A DNA stretch of 64,000 nt from Mycobacterium sp. MBM (GCA_021648845.1 JAKJHY010000002.1:248001-312000); one strand, 5' to 3'. Shown: positions 39,733 to 49,613, counted from the stretch's first letter. Notes: generated by a model from the letters alone, not told the origin. A program made the numbers and translations.

Positions 39733-40122
39733 TCAGGCGTTAACCAGGCCGATGACGATCAGGAGGACGGCGATCAACGGGAACAGACCCTGGGAGACGG
39801 CGGCGCGAGCCTTGTCCGGCGACGACACCAGCAGCACCAGCGCCGCGGCCAGCATCGACCCCACCCCGGCCAGCACCAGCGCCGAGCCGACCGCGGCGTG
39901 CCCGGCGCCGGTGGCTCCGACACCGACACCGGTGACGATCGCCAGGAACAGGTTGTAGAAACCCTGGTTGAACGCCATTTCCTTGGTGGCCTCGGCTTGC
40001 TCGGCGGACAGCCCGAAGGTCGCCCGGGTACGCGGCGACGTCCAGGTCAACGACTCCATCACGAAGATGTACACGTGCAGCAGGGCGGCGAGGCTGGCGA
40101 CGACGAGACCGGCGGTGAGCAT
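39733..40122 (-). CDS. DUF1304 family membrane protein
   Basis: A 129-residue protein made of four hydrophobic helices, beginning LTAGLVVASLAALLHVYIFVMESLTW and containing EMAFNQGFYNLFLAIV, the typical DUF1304 segment. Function unknown. Five bases separate its ATG from the ruvB stop, so it is likely read from the ruvCAB transcript. Confidence 0.85.
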   Translation of the reverse strand: MLTAGLVVASLAALLHVYIFVMESLTWTSPRTRATFGLSAEQAEATKEMAFNQGFYNLFLAIVTGVGVGATGAGHAAVGSALVLAGVGSMLAAALVLLVSSPDKARAAVSQGLFPLIAVLLIVIGLVNA

Positions 40123-40127
40123 GGGGA

Positions 40128-41189
40128 CTATTCAAACAGCCCGGTCTGCCCGAATCCGGCGGCCGGCGGTTGCAGACCCAGGTGTGTCCATGCCAGCGGG
40201 GTGGCCACCCGACCGCGCGGCGTGCGGGCGATCATCCCGGCGCGCACCAGGAACGGCTCACACACCTCCTCGACGGTGGTGGCTTCCTCCCCGACCGCCA
40301 CGGCCAGGGTGGACACCCCGACCGGCCCGCCGCCGAAGCTGCGGGTCAGTGCCGAGAGCACCGCACGGTCCAGTCGGTCCAGGCCGAGCTCGTCGACGTC
40401 GTAGACCTCCAGCGCCGCCTTGGCGATATCGCGGGTGATGATGCCGTCGGCACGGACTTCGGCGTAGTCGCGGACCCGGCGCAGCAGCCGGTTGGCGATC
40501 CGCGGTGTGCCGCGCGAGCGCCGCGCGATCTCGGCGCCTGCGGTCGCTTCCAGCTGGATTCCGAGGATGCCCGCCGAGCGGTGCAGCACCCGCTCCAGAT
40601 CGGCCGGCTCGTAGAAATCCATGTGCGCGGTGAAACCGAACCGGTCCCGCAGCGGGCCGGTGAGCGCGCCGGACCGCGTGGTCGCACCGACCAGCGTGAA
40701 CGGCGCCACGTCCAGCGGTATCGACGTGGCGCCCGGGCCCTTGCCGACCACCACATCGACCCGGAAATCCTCCATCGCCAGATAGAGCATCTCCTCCGCG
40801 GGCCGCGCGATGCGGTGGATCTCGTCGATGAACAGCACATCGCCTTCGACCAGATTGGACAGCATCGCCGCGAGGTCGCCGGCACGTTCCAGGGCCGGAC
40901 CGGAGGTGACCCGCAGTGCCGAGCCGAGTTCTGCGGCGATGATCATCGCGAGCGAGGTCTTGCCCAGCCCGGGCGGTCCGGACAGCAGAATGTGATCCGG
41001 TGTGCCGCCGCGGTTCTTGGCGCCCTCCAGCACCAGCTGTAACTGTTCGCGCACCCGGTGTTGACCGATGAACTCGCCAAGGGTGCGGGGCCGCAGGCTG
41101 GCGTCGATATCGCCTTCGCCGACGGTCAGCGCCGGCGAGACATCCCGCTCCTCGCTGTCATCGCCGGGTTGCGAATCGAAACGGCCCAT
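40128..41189 (-). CDS. ruvB: Holliday junction branch-migration helicase RuvB
   Basis: A 353-residue AAA+ motor. Walker A GPPGLGKT is at 71-78, Walker B/DEIH in LFIDEIHRI near 120, sensor 1 in [20 protein letters not shown], and the C-terminal winged helix ends in [14 protein letters not shown]. It starts inside the ruvA stop (TAATG). Drives branch migration with RuvA. Likely in the SOS-controlled ruvC-ruvA-ruvB operon. Confidence 0.97.
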   Translation of the reverse strand: MGRFDSQPGDDSEERDVSPALTVGEGDIDASLRPRTLGEFIGQHRVREQLQLVLEGAKNRGGTPDHILLSGPPGLGKTSLAMIIAAELGSALRVTSGPALERAGDLAAMLSNLVEGDVLFIDEIHRIARPAEEMLYLAMEDFRVDVVVGKGPGATSIPLDVAPFTLVGATTRSGALTGPLRDRFGFTAHMDFYEPADLERVLHRSAGILGIQLEATAGAEIARRSRGTPRIANRLLRRVRDYAEVRADGIITRDIAKAALEVYDVDELGLDRLDRAVLSALTRSFGGGPVGVSTLAVAVGEEATTVEEVCEPFLVRAGMIARTPRGRVATPLAWTHLGLQPPAAGFGQTGLFE

Positions 41190-41779
41190 TACTTCTTACC
41201 CAGCATGGACAGCGCGGCCCGCAGCGCGCTCGAGGTGGTGGCGTTCGGATCATCGGCGAGCACCTTGTCGGTGGCTTCTTCGGCCTGCTTTGCCGCAAAG
41301 CCAAGGCCGACAAGGGCTTCCACCACCGGCATGCGTACCGCGTGCCCGCTGGCCGTCGCTGCACCACCGCCGCCGGGGACGGCACCGATCTTGTCGCGCA
41401 GTTCCAGCACCATGCGCTCGGCCCCGCGCTTACCGATGCCCGGCACCCTGGTCAGCGCGGTGATATCGCCGTCGGCGAGCGCCTGGCGCAGCGAGGGCGC
41501 GTCGTACACCGCCAGGGTGGCCAGCGCGATCTTCGGGCCGACGCCGGACACCCCCAGCAGTGTGCTGAACAGGTCGCGCGATTCGCCGTCGGCGAAGCCG
41601 TACAACGTCATCGAGTCCTCGCGCACGATCATCGCCGTGATCAGTCGGGCCTGCTCACCGCGTCGCAAGGTGGACAGCGTCGACGGCGTGGCCATCACCT
41701 TGTAGCCGACACCGGCGGCCTCCACGACCGCGTGATCCAGCGCGATCTCGATGATCTCGCCACGCACCGAGGCGATCAT
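41189..41779 (-). CDS. ruvA: Holliday junction-binding protein RuvA
   Basis: A 196-residue protein with the N-terminal OB fold ([28 protein letters not shown]), two helix-hairpin-helix motifs ([16 protein letters not shown] and [19 protein letters not shown]) and the C-terminal RuvB-contacting domain ([23 protein letters not shown]). Its start overlaps the ruvC stop by four bases. Confidence 0.97.
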   Translation of the reverse strand: MIASVRGEIIEIALDHAVVEAAGVGYKVMATPSTLSTLRRGEQARLITAMIVREDSMTLYGFADGESRDLFSTLLGVSGVGPKIALATLAVYDAPSLRQALADGDITALTRVPGIGKRGAERMVLELRDKIGAVPGGGGAATASGHAVRMPVVEALVGLGFAAKQAEEATDKVLADDPNATTSSALRAALSMLGKK

Positions 41780-42333
41780 GCGCGGGCCGCCTTCAGCTTG
41801 GACTCGTAGGTGCGTTTGGCCTGCGCAGCCTTGGCCTCCGCCGCTGCCATCCGGGCAATCATCGGGGCCCGCCAGCAGTGGCAGATCGCGAGCGCGAGCG
41901 CATCCGCCGCATCAGCCGGTGTCGGTTTCTGTTGCAGCCCGAGGATTTTGGTGACCATGGTGGTCACCTGGGCCTTGTCGGCGCGGCCGTTGCCGGTGAC
42001 CGCGGCCTTGACCTCGCTGGGCGTGTGGAAGTGCACGTCGATATCGCGGCGGGCGGCGGCCAGGGCGATCACGCCACCGGCCTGCGCGGTGCCCATCGCG
42101 GTGTTCGCGTTCTGGTTGGCGAACACCCGCTCGATGGCGATCACGTCGGGACGGTGGGTGTCCATCCAGTATTCGACGGTGTCGCTGATGGTGAGCAGGC
42201 GTCGCTGCAGCGCCTCACCGGCCGGGGTGCGCACGACGTCGACATCCAGGGCGATGACATGCCGGCCGCGACCGGTCTCGATCACCGACAATCCGCAGCG
42301 CGTCAACCCGGGATCGACTCCCATTACCCGCAC
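41776..42333 (-). CDS. ruvC: Holliday junction resolvase RuvC
   Basis: A 185-residue endonuclease. The four catalytic acids are at Asp7 ([10 protein letters not shown]), Glu68 ([11 protein letters not shown]), Asp141 and Asp144 ([15 protein letters not shown]), all conserved. The start is GTG 42333 ([14 protein letters not shown]), as in M. tuberculosis; longer in-frame sequence upstream spans the SOS box and is not conserved. First gene of ruvC-ruvA-ruvB, with overlapping starts and stops throughout. Confidence 0.96.
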   Translation of the reverse strand: MRVMGVDPGLTRCGLSVIETGRGRHVIALDVDVVRTPAGEALQRRLLTISDTVEYWMDTHRPDVIAIERVFANQNANTAMGTAQAGGVIALAAARRDIDVHFHTPSEVKAAVTGNGRADKAQVTTMVTKILGLQQKPTPADAADALALAICHCWRAPMIARMAAAEAKAAQAKRTYESKLKAARA

Positions 42334-42351
42334 GCCAGCCCCTTCACCGAT

Positions 42352-42367
42352 CAGAACACGTGTTCGA
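42352..42367 (-). promoter_or_regulatory. SOS box upstream of ruvC
   Basis: Read on the minus strand, TCGAAC-ACGT-GTTCTG matches the mycobacterial SOS consensus TCGAAC-N4-GTTCGA with two end mismatches and an intact GAAC-N4-GTTC core. It ends 18 bases from the ruvC GTG. ruvC is a known LexA target in M. tuberculosis. Confidence 0.85.
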
Positions 42368-42437
42368 TAGCGTAACGGTCGGGCCCGACACAACAGCACA
42401 GGGACACGCGGACATCTTGCCGTGCCACCATGGGTTG

Positions 42438-43085
42438 ATGCGAGTGGTGATAGCGGGCGGACACGGCAAGATCGCGTTGATCCTGGAGCAGTTGTTATCG
42501 CAGCGGGGTGACACGGCGGTCGGCCTGATCAGGAATCCCGCGCACGCCGCGGACCTGGCGGCCGCCGGCGCACAGGCCGCGGTGCTGGACCTGGAGGACA
42601 GTTCCCTCGAGCGGGTCACCGAGGCGCTGGCCGGGGCCGATGCCGTGGTGTTCGCCGCCGGCGCCGGGCCGGGCAGCGGGGTGGCGCGTAAGCAGACGGT
42701 GGACCGCGACGCCGCGATCTTGCTGGCCGATGCCGCCGAAGCCGCGGGTGTGGGCCGCTATGTCATGGTGTCGGCGATGGCCGCCGACGACCGCAGCCTC
42801 GACGCCGGCTATGACGAGGTGTTCCGCGCCTACATGCACGCCAAGTCCGAGGCCGACGCGGACGTACGCGCCCGCGCCGGCCTGCAGACCACGATCGTGC
42901 GGCCCGGCGGGCTGACCGATGAGCCCGGCACCGGCCGAGTGACAATCGCCGAATCGACCGGCCGTGGCACGATCCCGCGCGCCGACGTCGCCGCCGTCCT
43001 GCTGGCCGTACTGGACTCCCCCGCCACCGCCGGACGGACCTTCGAGGTCATCTCGGGTGAGACGGCGATCAACGAGGCCCTCTAG
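42438..43085 (+). CDS. NAD(P)-binding Rossmann-fold protein (atypical SDR)
   Basis: A 215-residue protein starting [14 protein letters not shown], where GGHGKIA is the atypical dinucleotide-binding GxxGxxG motif of the NmrA/YwnB-like SDR group. Later [27 protein letters not shown] and [16 protein letters not shown] follow the same family, and [11 protein letters not shown] ends the protein. The Tyr/Lys catalytic pair is represented by [10 protein letters not shown]. The reaction is unknown; many members are stress-linked NADPH sensors or reductases. It is divergent from ruvC with a 104-base gap containing the SOS box, which could also affect this gene. Confidence 0.87.
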   Translation: MRVVIAGGHGKIALILEQLLSQRGDTAVGLIRNPAHAADLAAAGAQAAVLDLEDSSLERVTEALAGADAVVFAAGAGPGSGVARKQTVDRDAAILLADAAEAAGVGRYVMVSAMAADDRSLDAGYDEVFRAYMHAKSEADADVRARAGLQTTIVRPGGLTDEPGTGRVTIAESTGRGTIPRADVAAVLLAVLDSPATAGRTFEVISGETAINEAL

Positions 43086-43086
43086 G

Positions 43087-44088
43087 TCACAGCGCCAGCA
43101 ATTTCTCGCTGAGCCCCCACAGGCGCTGCGCGGACTCCGGGTCCACCGCGTACCGGGTCACCCCAACGGTCGTCTCGAACGGCCCGGTGCCGAACTGCAC
43201 GGCCACCGGTTCGTCGATATCCTCCAGCGGGGCGATGTCGCTGTTCTGCAGAAACACCCCGCCGATGTCGTCGAGCAGCGGGCTGGTCGCGGCCCACACG
43301 GTGGTGGCCGCGCCCTGCTGCGGTGTCTTCTGGTCCCGGTTGGGATCGATGACCGCATTGCCATGGTCGTCGATCAACCCCATCAGCTTCCACCCCTCGT
43401 CGGGCATCCACGGCGCGAGGTTCGTGTCGACGATGCCGCCGGGGTGCAGCGCGTAGCCGCGGATGCCGTCATCAGCCCACAGCCGGTCCAGTTCGACGGC
43501 GAACAGCACGTTGGCCGTCTTGGACTGACCGTAGGCCAGCATGCCGTCATAGGAGCTCTCGTCCTCGAAATGTGGGTCATCCCAGAGAATGTCGGATAGG
43601 TGGTGACCCCATGACGACAGCTCCACCACCCGCGAACCGGTCGCCGCTCGCAGCGCCGGCAACAGCGCGTTCGTCAATTGGAAGTGGCCCAGATGGTTGG
43701 TGGCGAACTGCGCCTCGTATCCGCGGGCGTCGCGAACCAGCGGCCCGCCCATGATGCCGGCGTTGTTGATGAGCGTGTGCAGTGGACGGCCGGTGGCGAG
43801 ATAACCGGCGGCGAAATCAGCGACCGACCGCGGATCGAGCAGGTCGAGGCGGTGCACCTGTACGCCGGGCAGATCAGCCACCGCGGCCGCGGCGCGTTCC
43901 GGCGAGCGCGCCCCGACGACGACGGAGGCACCCGCGCGACTCAGCGCCCGCGTGGTTTCCAATCCGAGGCCGACGTGCCCGGCGGTCACGATGATCTGCC
44001 GTCCGGTGAGATCGATACCGGCCAGCACATCCGTGGCCGACGATGCTGCGGTGAAACCTGAACCGATGGGGTGTTGTTTATGCGTCAT
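43087..44088 (-). CDS. Short-chain dehydrogenase/reductase
   Basis: A 333-residue protein of the retinol-dehydrogenase-like long SDR type. The cofactor loop reads TAGHVGLGLE (35-44), in which the usual first glycine of TGxxxGxG is alanine. The rest is normal: LINNAGIMGGPLV, RVVELSSWGH with the catalytic Ser and YGQSKTANVLFAVELD with Tyr and Lys. It starts at ATG 44088, close to and facing the AraC gene; a frame extends far upstream but is not protein-like. Its regulator is probably that AraC protein. Substrate unknown. Confidence 0.87.
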   Translation of the reverse strand: MTHKQHPIGSGFTAASSATDVLAGIDLTGRQIIVTAGHVGLGLETTRALSRAGASVVVGARSPERAAAAVADLPGVQVHRLDLLDPRSVADFAAGYLATGRPLHTLINNAGIMGGPLVRDARGYEAQFATNHLGHFQLTNALLPALRAATGSRVVELSSWGHHLSDILWDDPHFEDESSYDGMLAYGQSKTANVLFAVELDRLWADDGIRGYALHPGGIVDTNLAPWMPDEGWKLMGLIDDHGNAVIDPNRDQKTPQQGAATTVWAATSPLLDDIGGVFLQNSDIAPLEDIDEPVAVQFGTGPFETTVGVTRYAVDPESAQRLWGLSEKLLAL

Positions 44089-44127
44089 GCCCGGAATAAC
44101 GCCCGGGCCGGCGGACTTTCCATCGTC

Positions 44128-45123
44128 ATGAGTCCGCAAGGCATGCGCGATCGTCCGGAAGTCGGCCGCGACCCGCTCTCGGCGGTGCTGCGCTTGGTGG
44201 AAGCTCGCGGTGCGGTGTCCGGCGGGGTGGCGGCCGCGGGAGCCTGGAGCACCGCCGCCGAGATCACCGAGCCGCTGAAGTTCATCGCGGTCGTACGCGG
44301 TGGTCTGCGGATCCACGCCGACGGGGTGAGCCCGGTGTACGCCGGCACCGGCGACGTGGTGATCCTCAATCACCGGCGCCGGGTGACCTTGTCCAATATC
44401 CCCGACGGTGCCGTCCCGGTCGTCTTCGAACTCAGTGCGAACGAACCGCTCGTGCGGATCGGCGACGCGGAGCAGGACGTCATGCTGGGCGGGCACATCG
44501 GCGTCAACGAAGTCGGCCGTCAACTGCTGCGCACCGCTCTCCCGCCGCTGCTGCACGTTCGGGCCACCGCCCCGGACGCCTCCGAACTGCACGACCTGGC
44601 ATCGAGGGTCTACGCGGAGATGACCGCAGCACGAATCGGCAGTGACTTCGCCGTCGCTCAGTTCGCGCAGTTGCTGGTGCTGGCGGTGCTGCGCAGCCGT
44701 CTGAACCGGGCCGATTCGCTACCGCCGGGGCTGCTGCGGCTGCTCACCGACGATCAGCTGCGGACGGCCGCGGCCGCGATACACGCCGAGCCCGGAAAGC
44801 CTTGGCGGATGGCGGAATTGGCGCGGATCGCCACGATGTCGCGGACTTCGTTCGCCGAGCGGTTCCGCACCTCGGCCGGTGTGCCGCCGATGACCTACCT
44901 GAGCAGGTTGCGGATGCTGCTGGCGCAGCGCGCGCTGCGCGACACCGACGTCGCCGTCGCCGTTCTCGGTTACCAGCTCGGGTACGCGGCCGAGAGCGCC
45001 TTCTCCAACGCGTTCAAACGCGAGGTGGGCATGTCACCCCTGCGGTACCGGCAGACCTACCGTGAGGATCAGTCCTCGTCGAGCTGGGCGGCGACATCGT
45101 CGGGGATGTCGATATTGGTGTAG
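44128..45123 (+). CDS. AraC-family transcriptional regulator
   Basis: About 331 residues. The N-terminal AraC-binding/cupin-like part ([40 protein letters not shown]) is followed by a C-terminal double helix-turn-helix from about residue 230: [38 protein letters not shown] and [36 protein letters not shown]. Proteins of this type normally end at RQTYR; here 20 more residues run antisense over the yebC 3' end, 55 bases of overlap. The start at 44128 avoids overlap with the divergent SDR; ATGs at 44071 and 44080 are alternatives. Likely controls the SDR. Confidence 0.87.
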   Translation: MSPQGMRDRPEVGRDPLSAVLRLVEARGAVSGGVAAAGAWSTAAEITEPLKFIAVVRGGLRIHADGVSPVYAGTGDVVILNHRRRVTLSNIPDGAVPVVFELSANEPLVRIGDAEQDVMLGGHIGVNEVGRQLLRTALPPLLHVRATAPDASELHDLASRVYAEMTAARIGSDFAVAQFAQLLVLAVLRSRLNRADSLPPGLLRLLTDDQLRTAAAAIHAEPGKPWRMAELARIATMSRTSFAERFRTSAGVPPMTYLSRLRMLLAQRALRDTDVAVAVLGYQLGYAAESAFSNAFKREVGMSPLRYRQTYREDQSSSSWAATSSGMSILV

Positions 45124-45824
45124 ACGTCCTGCACGTCGTCGCTGTCTTCCAGCGCGTCGACGAGCTTGAGCACCTTGCGGGCACCGTCGAGGTCCACCGG
45201 CACACTGACCGAGGGCTGGAAGCCGGATTCTGCCGAGTCGTAGTCGATGCCGGCGTCCTGCAGGGCGGTGCGCACCGCGACCAGGTCGGTGGGCTCGCAG
45301 ATGATCTCGAAGCTCTCGCCGTGATCGTTGATCTCTTCGGCTCCGGCCTCCAGCACCGCGGCGAGCACGTCGTCCTCGGTCAGACCGTTCTTGTCGAGCG
45401 TGACGACACCCTTGCGGGAGAACAGGTAGGAGACCGACCCCGGGTCGGCCATGTTGCCGCCATTGCGGGTCATCGCGACGCGCACCTCGCCGGCGGCGCG
45501 GTTACGGTTGTCGGTGAGGCATTCGATGAGCACCGCGACACCGTTGGGGCCGTAACCCTCGTAGGTGATGTTCTGCCAGTCGGCGCCGCCGGCCTCTTCG
45601 CCACCGCCACGCTTGCGGGCCCGCTCGATGTTGTCGTTGGGCACCGAGGACTTCTTGGCCTTCTGGATGGCGTCATACAGCGTCGGGTTGCCCGCCGGGT
45701 CGCCACCGCCGGTGCGTGCCGCGACCTCGATGTTCTTGATCAACTTGGCGAACATCTTGCCGCGCTTGGCATCGACGACGGCCTTCTTGTGCTTGGTGGT
45801 GGCCCACTTGGAATGGCCGCTCAT
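45069..45824 (-). CDS. yebC: YebC/PmpR-family regulatory or translation factor
   Basis: A 251-residue TACO1/YebC protein starting [25 protein letters not shown], the invariant family N-terminus, and containing [38 protein letters not shown]. Same length as the M. tuberculosis protein (Rv2603c). Proteins of this group bind DNA or help ribosomes pass proline stretches; which applies here is not known. In M. tuberculosis pdxT is the next gene upstream; here an inserted block separates them. Confidence 0.95.
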   Translation of the reverse strand: MSGHSKWATTKHKKAVVDAKRGKMFAKLIKNIEVAARTGGGDPAGNPTLYDAIQKAKKSSVPNDNIERARKRGGGEEAGGADWQNITYEGYGPNGVAVLIECLTDNRNRAAGEVRVAMTRNGGNMADPGSVSYLFSRKGVVTLDKNGLTEDDVLAAVLEAGAEEINDHGESFEIICEPTDLVAVRTALQDAGIDYDSAESGFQPSVSVPVDLDGARKVLKLVDALEDSDDVQDVYTNIDIPDDVAAQLDED

Positions 45825-45885
45825 GCAGGTACGCCCTCTTTCTGGTGAAACGTCGACTGCACAGTCTACGGGCACCGGTGATCGG

Positions 45886-46482
45886 TCACGGCCAGTCCCC
45901 GTCGACATAGCGCTGCAGGTTCGGCGCGATCGCGGCCACCAGATCGTCATCGCTCATCGAGGCCACGGGTTCGACCCGCCACACGTAGCGCATCATCGCC
46001 AGGCCCATGATCTGCGAGGAGATCAGCCCACTGCGGACACGCCGGTCACGGTCGTCGGCGCCGACCCGAGACGTACCCAGCAGAGCGGCCTCGACGATCC
46101 TGCGCAGTTTCTCCCGCGTCGACTCCTCGTGCGCGGCGGTCAGCAGTATGGCCCGCAGCACCGGGCCGATCTCCTCGTCGGCCCAGGCGCCGAGCATCAG
46201 CCGCAGCAGCGCCACGCCCAGGTGGTCCGGTGGCGTGGCCCAGGTCGCGGCGACCGCCTCCAGCCAGCGCGCCGGTGGCGTAGTCGCCGCGTCGAGGAGA
46301 GCCGCCTTGGACCCGAAGTAGTGGTAGATCAGCGCCGGGTCGACATCGGCGCGCCGCGCGACGGCCCGCAGCGTGGTGCCGGCCCAGCCGTGCTGGGCGA
46401 ATTCCTCGCGGGCAGCGTCGAGGATGCGCGCCGAGAGCACACCCCGGTCGTCTCGCGGGCCGGGCGGCGGCTTCTTCGGCAT
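45886..46482 (-). CDS. TetR-family repressor facing a CocE-type hydrolase
   Basis: A 198-residue TetR protein. The HTH is at about 18-62: [49 protein letters not shown]. The C-terminal domain ([26 protein letters not shown]) is like the TetR_C_17 class of actinobacteria. The divergent gap holds a 46-base near-palindrome at 46499-46544 that touches the hydrolase ATG, so it probably represses that gene and itself. Confidence 0.9.
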   Translation of the reverse strand: MPKKPPPGPRDDRGVLSARILDAAREEFAQHGWAGTTLRAVARRADVDPALIYHYFGSKAALLDAATTPPARWLEAVAATWATPPDHLGVALLRLMLGAWADEEIGPVLRAILLTAAHEESTREKLRRIVEAALLGTSRVGADDRDRRVRSGLISSQIMGLAMMRYVWRVEPVASMSDDDLVAAIAPNLQRYVDGDWP

Positions 46483-46498
46483 GCCGGAACACTACCAA

Positions 46499-46544
46499 GA
46501 GTTTCACGTTGCGTTGAGACTAGTTTCAACGTAGCGTGAAACTC
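46499..46544. promoter_or_regulatory. 46-base near-palindrome, TetR operator
   Basis: GAGTTTCACG and CGTGAAACTC form perfect outer 10-base arms, with inner CGTTGA/TCAACG arms and a central TTGAGACTAGTTTCAA that is itself nearly symmetric. It fills the gap between the divergent TetR gene (start 46482) and hydrolase (ATG 46545). The size suggests two TetR dimers. Confidence 0.7.
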
Positions 46545-48257
46545 ATGACCTTGAACGGTCCCCAGACCACCGGCCGCACGTTCGACAATCTCAGCGAGCC
46601 CGAACATGCCATCCGCCACGACATCAACGTGGCCGTGCCGGTGCGCGACGGCATCTCGCTGATGGCCGACGTCCACCGACCCGACGCCGATGGCCGGTTT
46701 CCCGCGCTCATCGCGGCATCTCCGTACCCACGCCAGATTCAGAATCTGGGCGCGCCGATGGGCTTCATCGAGGCCGGGAATACCGACTTCTGGGTCACCC
46801 GCGGGTACGCGCATGTCATCGCCAATGTCCGCGGAACCGGGGGTTCCGGAGGCGAATTCGGGTTCTTCGACGCCAATGAGCGCCGTGATATGCACGATCT
46901 CGTCGAGTGGGCGGCCGCCCAGCCCTGGTGTGACGGCAACGTCGGGATGATCGGCATCAGCTATTTCGCGATGACGCAGCTGGAGGCGGCCGTCGAGCGC
47001 CCGCCACACCTGAAGGCGATCTTCCCGCTGGCGGTCACCGCCGATCTCTTCGAGGCCGCATCGCATCACGGCCTGGTCAGCTCGGCCTTCTGCACACCCT
47101 TCCTGTCGATGATGGGCCTGACCGCTGCGCGCAGTGACGCCTTCTGGCGCAGCGCGCCGCTGCACCTGGCCCGCAAGGTCCTCAATCTGGCTCCGCTACA
47201 CCGCAAGTTCGGCACGATGAACGGCGAGGCGGCGGTGACCATGTTGCGCCAGCTGCTCAAGCTGCCGCACGATCCGCAGCCCTGGGATCAGTTGTGGCTC
47301 GATATCTTCGTCGACCACCCCGTGCGTGACGAGTGGTGGGACGAAAGAGATCTCACGCCATTGCTGGAGAATATCGACATCCCGGTGTACCTCGGCTGCG
47401 ATTGGGAGAACGTCCCGTTACACCTGCCGTCCACGTTCATCGCATGGAAAGCGTTGGCGCACAACCCCAATGTTCAGATGGGCCTGCTCGACAAGTTCGG
47501 CCTGACCTGGCCGTGGGAAAGCCTGCACGAAGAGGCCCTGGCCTGGTACGACCACTGGCTCAAGGGGCGCGACACCGGAATCCTGCAGGGCGAACGGGTA
47601 CGGTATGCGCTGCCGGGCGCCCCGGGATGGCACGCCGCGCACTCCTGGCCCCCACCGGTACGGCACCGCGAGTTCGCGCTACGCGCCGACGGCATCCTGG
47701 ATACCGATGAAGGCAACAGTGGCACAAGGCAATTCATGGCGCTGGGTGCCGGAACGGGTCGGGTCACGGCCAGCGCGCTCGACCCGCCGGCAAGCCTGAC
47801 CTGGACATCAGCCCCGCTGGATTCAGATGTGGACCTCGTCGGCGAGATCGAGTTGCGGCTGATCGCCGCGGCCACCGCCGCGGACACCGGGTGGATCGCC
47901 ACCCTGCAGGACGTGGCAGCCGACGGCACGGTTACCGATGTGACCGCAGGATGGCTGCGGGCGACCCTGCGCACGGTCGATGAGGCCCTCAGCGCACCGG
48001 GCTCCCCCGTCCTGCCCTGCCGGGTTCCCGTTGCGGTCCCGATCGGAGAGCCGGTCGAGTACCGGATACCGCTGGTGCCGAATGCCCGACGGTTCACCGC
48101 CGGGCACCGAATCCGGTTGGTGATCGCCGGGGACGATCAGATTCCCGGCACGCCGGCGATCATGAACTTTCGGCACGCCACAGTGGGTACCAGCAGCCGC
48201 AACACCGTGTACTCGTCCTCGCGGCTACTGCTGCCCGCCCTGACGGCTGTTAACTGA
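46545..48257 (+). CDS. CocE/NonD-family alpha/beta hydrolase
   Basis: A 570-residue protein of the X-Pro dipeptidyl-peptidase/cocaine esterase family. The nucleophile is Ser139 in MIGISYFAMTQ (GxSYxG-like, with alanine in the last place), after VRDGISLMADVHRPDADGRFPALI. The oxyanion area is VIANVRGTGGSGGEF. The C-terminal half is the jelly-roll domain (LTWTSAPLDSDVDLVGEIELRL). ATG 46545 sits directly after the palindrome; a GTG at 46536 inside it is less likely. With no room for a leader, the message may be leaderless. Likely an esterase or amidase of unknown substrate induced when the TetR ligand is present. Confidence 0.9.
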   Translation: MTLNGPQTTGRTFDNLSEPEHAIRHDINVAVPVRDGISLMADVHRPDADGRFPALIAASPYPRQIQNLGAPMGFIEAGNTDFWVTRGYAHVIANVRGTGGSGGEFGFFDANERRDMHDLVEWAAAQPWCDGNVGMIGISYFAMTQLEAAVERPPHLKAIFPLAVTADLFEAASHHGLVSSAFCTPFLSMMGLTAARSDAFWRSAPLHLARKVLNLAPLHRKFGTMNGEAAVTMLRQLLKLPHDPQPWDQLWLDIFVDHPVRDEWWDERDLTPLLENIDIPVYLGCDWENVPLHLPSTFIAWKALAHNPNVQMGLLDKFGLTWPWESLHEEALAWYDHWLKGRDTGILQGERVRYALPGAPGWHAAHSWPPPVRHREFALRADGILDTDEGNSGTRQFMALGAGTGRVTASALDPPASLTWTSAPLDSDVDLVGEIELRLIAAATAADTGWIATLQDVAADGTVTDVTAGWLRATLRTVDEALSAPGSPVLPCRVPVAVPIGEPVEYRIPLVPNARRFTAGHRIRLVIAGDDQIPGTPAIMNFRHATVGTSSRNTVYSSSRLLLPALTAVN

Positions 48258-48279
48258 GCCACACTCACTGTCCCGGTAA

Positions 48280-48295
48280 CTTACTCCAAAGTAAG
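48280..48295. promoter_or_regulatory. Palindrome upstream of acyl-CoA dehydrogenase
   Basis: CTTACT-CCAA-AGTAAG has perfect 6-base arms and ends 9 bases before the dehydrogenase ATG. A related 16-mer with 12 matching positions (CTTACACCAGAGTCAA) lies after the gene at 49522-49537. A repressor site is likely; the regulator is not identified. Confidence 0.5.
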
Positions 48296-48304
48296 GTAGC
48301 CGGC

Positions 48305-49516
48305 ATGACCTTCTCCCTGGAGTTGCCCTCAGACCTGCTCGACGTGCAGAAGTGGGTGCACGAGTTCGCTGCCGACGTCGTCCGTCCCGCCGCGGCCGAG
48401 TGGGACGAGCGCGAGGAGACCCCCTGGCCGATCATCGCCGAAGCCGCCAAGGTCGGCCTCTACTCCCTGGAGATGTTCGCCGAACAATCCGCCGAACCCA
48501 CCGGCCTCGGCATGATCGTGGTGTTCGAGGAACTGTTCTGGGGCGATGCCGGTATCGCGCTGTCCATCCTGGGCACCGGTCTGGCGGCCGCCTCGGTGGC
48601 CGGCTCCGGCACCCCCGAGCAGATCGGCGAGTTCCTGCCGCAGATGTTCGGGACCGTCGACAAGCCCGAGGTCGCCGCGTTCTGCGCATCCGAGCCGAAC
48701 GCCGGCTCGGATGTGGGTTCGATCCTCACCCGCGCCCGCTACGACGAGGCCACCGATGAGTGGGTACTCAACGGCACCAAGACCTGGGCCACCAACGGCG
48801 GGATCGCCAACGTGCACGTCGTCGTCGCGTCGGTGTACCCCGAGCTCGGCACCCGCGGCCAGGCCTCGTTCATCATCCCGCCGGGCACCAAGGGACTCAG
48901 CCAGGGCCAGAAGTTCCTCAAGCACGGCATCCGCGCCTCACACACCGCCGAGGTCGTGCTCGACGATGTCCGCATCCCCGGCCATTTGATCGTCGGCGGC
49001 AAGGAAAAGTTCGAGGCCAAGATCGCCAAGGTGCGCGAGGGAAAGAAGGCCGCCGGCCAGGCCGCGATGGCGACCTTCGAGCGAACCCGCCCCACCGTCG
49101 GCGCGATGGCCGTCGGGGTGGCCCGCGCCGCCTACGAATACGCCCTCGACTACGCCTGTGAGCGGGAGCAGTTCGGTCGCAAGATCGGCGATTTCCAGAG
49201 CGTCGCATTCAAGCTCGCCGATATGAAGGCCCGCATCGACGCCGCCCGGCTGCTCGTGTACCGGGCCGGCTGGATGGCCCGCAACGGCAAGCAATTCGAG
49301 AATGCCGAGGGGTCGATGGCCAAACTGGTGGCCAGCGAGACCGCGGTCTACGTGACCGACGAGGCCATCCAGATCCTCGGCGGCAACGGCTACACCCGCG
49401 ACTACCCCGTCGAGCGGATGCACCGCGACGCGAAGATCTTCACCATCTTCGAAGGGACCAGCGAGATTCAGCGCCTGGTGATGAGCCGCGCGATCACCGG
49501 GCTGCCGATCCGCTGA
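48305..49516 (+). CDS. Acyl-CoA dehydrogenase (FadE type)
   Basis: A 403-residue flavoenzyme with the complete family set: AAFCASEPNAGSDVGSILTRA, EWVLNGTKTWATNGGIANVH, CEREQFGRKIGDFQSVAFKLADMKARI, and IFEGTSEIQRLVMSR at the C-terminus with the catalytic glutamate (about residue 383). It performs the first oxidation of beta-oxidation. Unlike the dehydrogenase pair near the left end, it is a stand-alone homomeric type. It has its own promoter palindrome. Chain-length preference is not evident. Confidence 0.94.
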   Translation: MTFSLELPSDLLDVQKWVHEFAADVVRPAAAEWDEREETPWPIIAEAAKVGLYSLEMFAEQSAEPTGLGMIVVFEELFWGDAGIALSILGTGLAAASVAGSGTPEQIGEFLPQMFGTVDKPEVAAFCASEPNAGSDVGSILTRARYDEATDEWVLNGTKTWATNGGIANVHVVVASVYPELGTRGQASFIIPPGTKGLSQGQKFLKHGIRASHTAEVVLDDVRIPGHLIVGGKEKFEAKIAKVREGKKAAGQAAMATFERTRPTVGAMAVGVARAAYEYALDYACEREQFGRKIGDFQSVAFKLADMKARIDAARLLVYRAGWMARNGKQFENAEGSMAKLVASETAVYVTDEAIQILGGNGYTRDYPVERMHRDAKIFTIFEGTSEIQRLVMSRAITGLPIR

Positions 49517-49613
49517 AATTACTTACACCAGAGTCAATTTCGCGCATCAACGTGGCCTCGGGACGGAACACGCCCGTCACGTCAGAGAAACACTGTCGGC
49601 CTAATTTTGCCGA

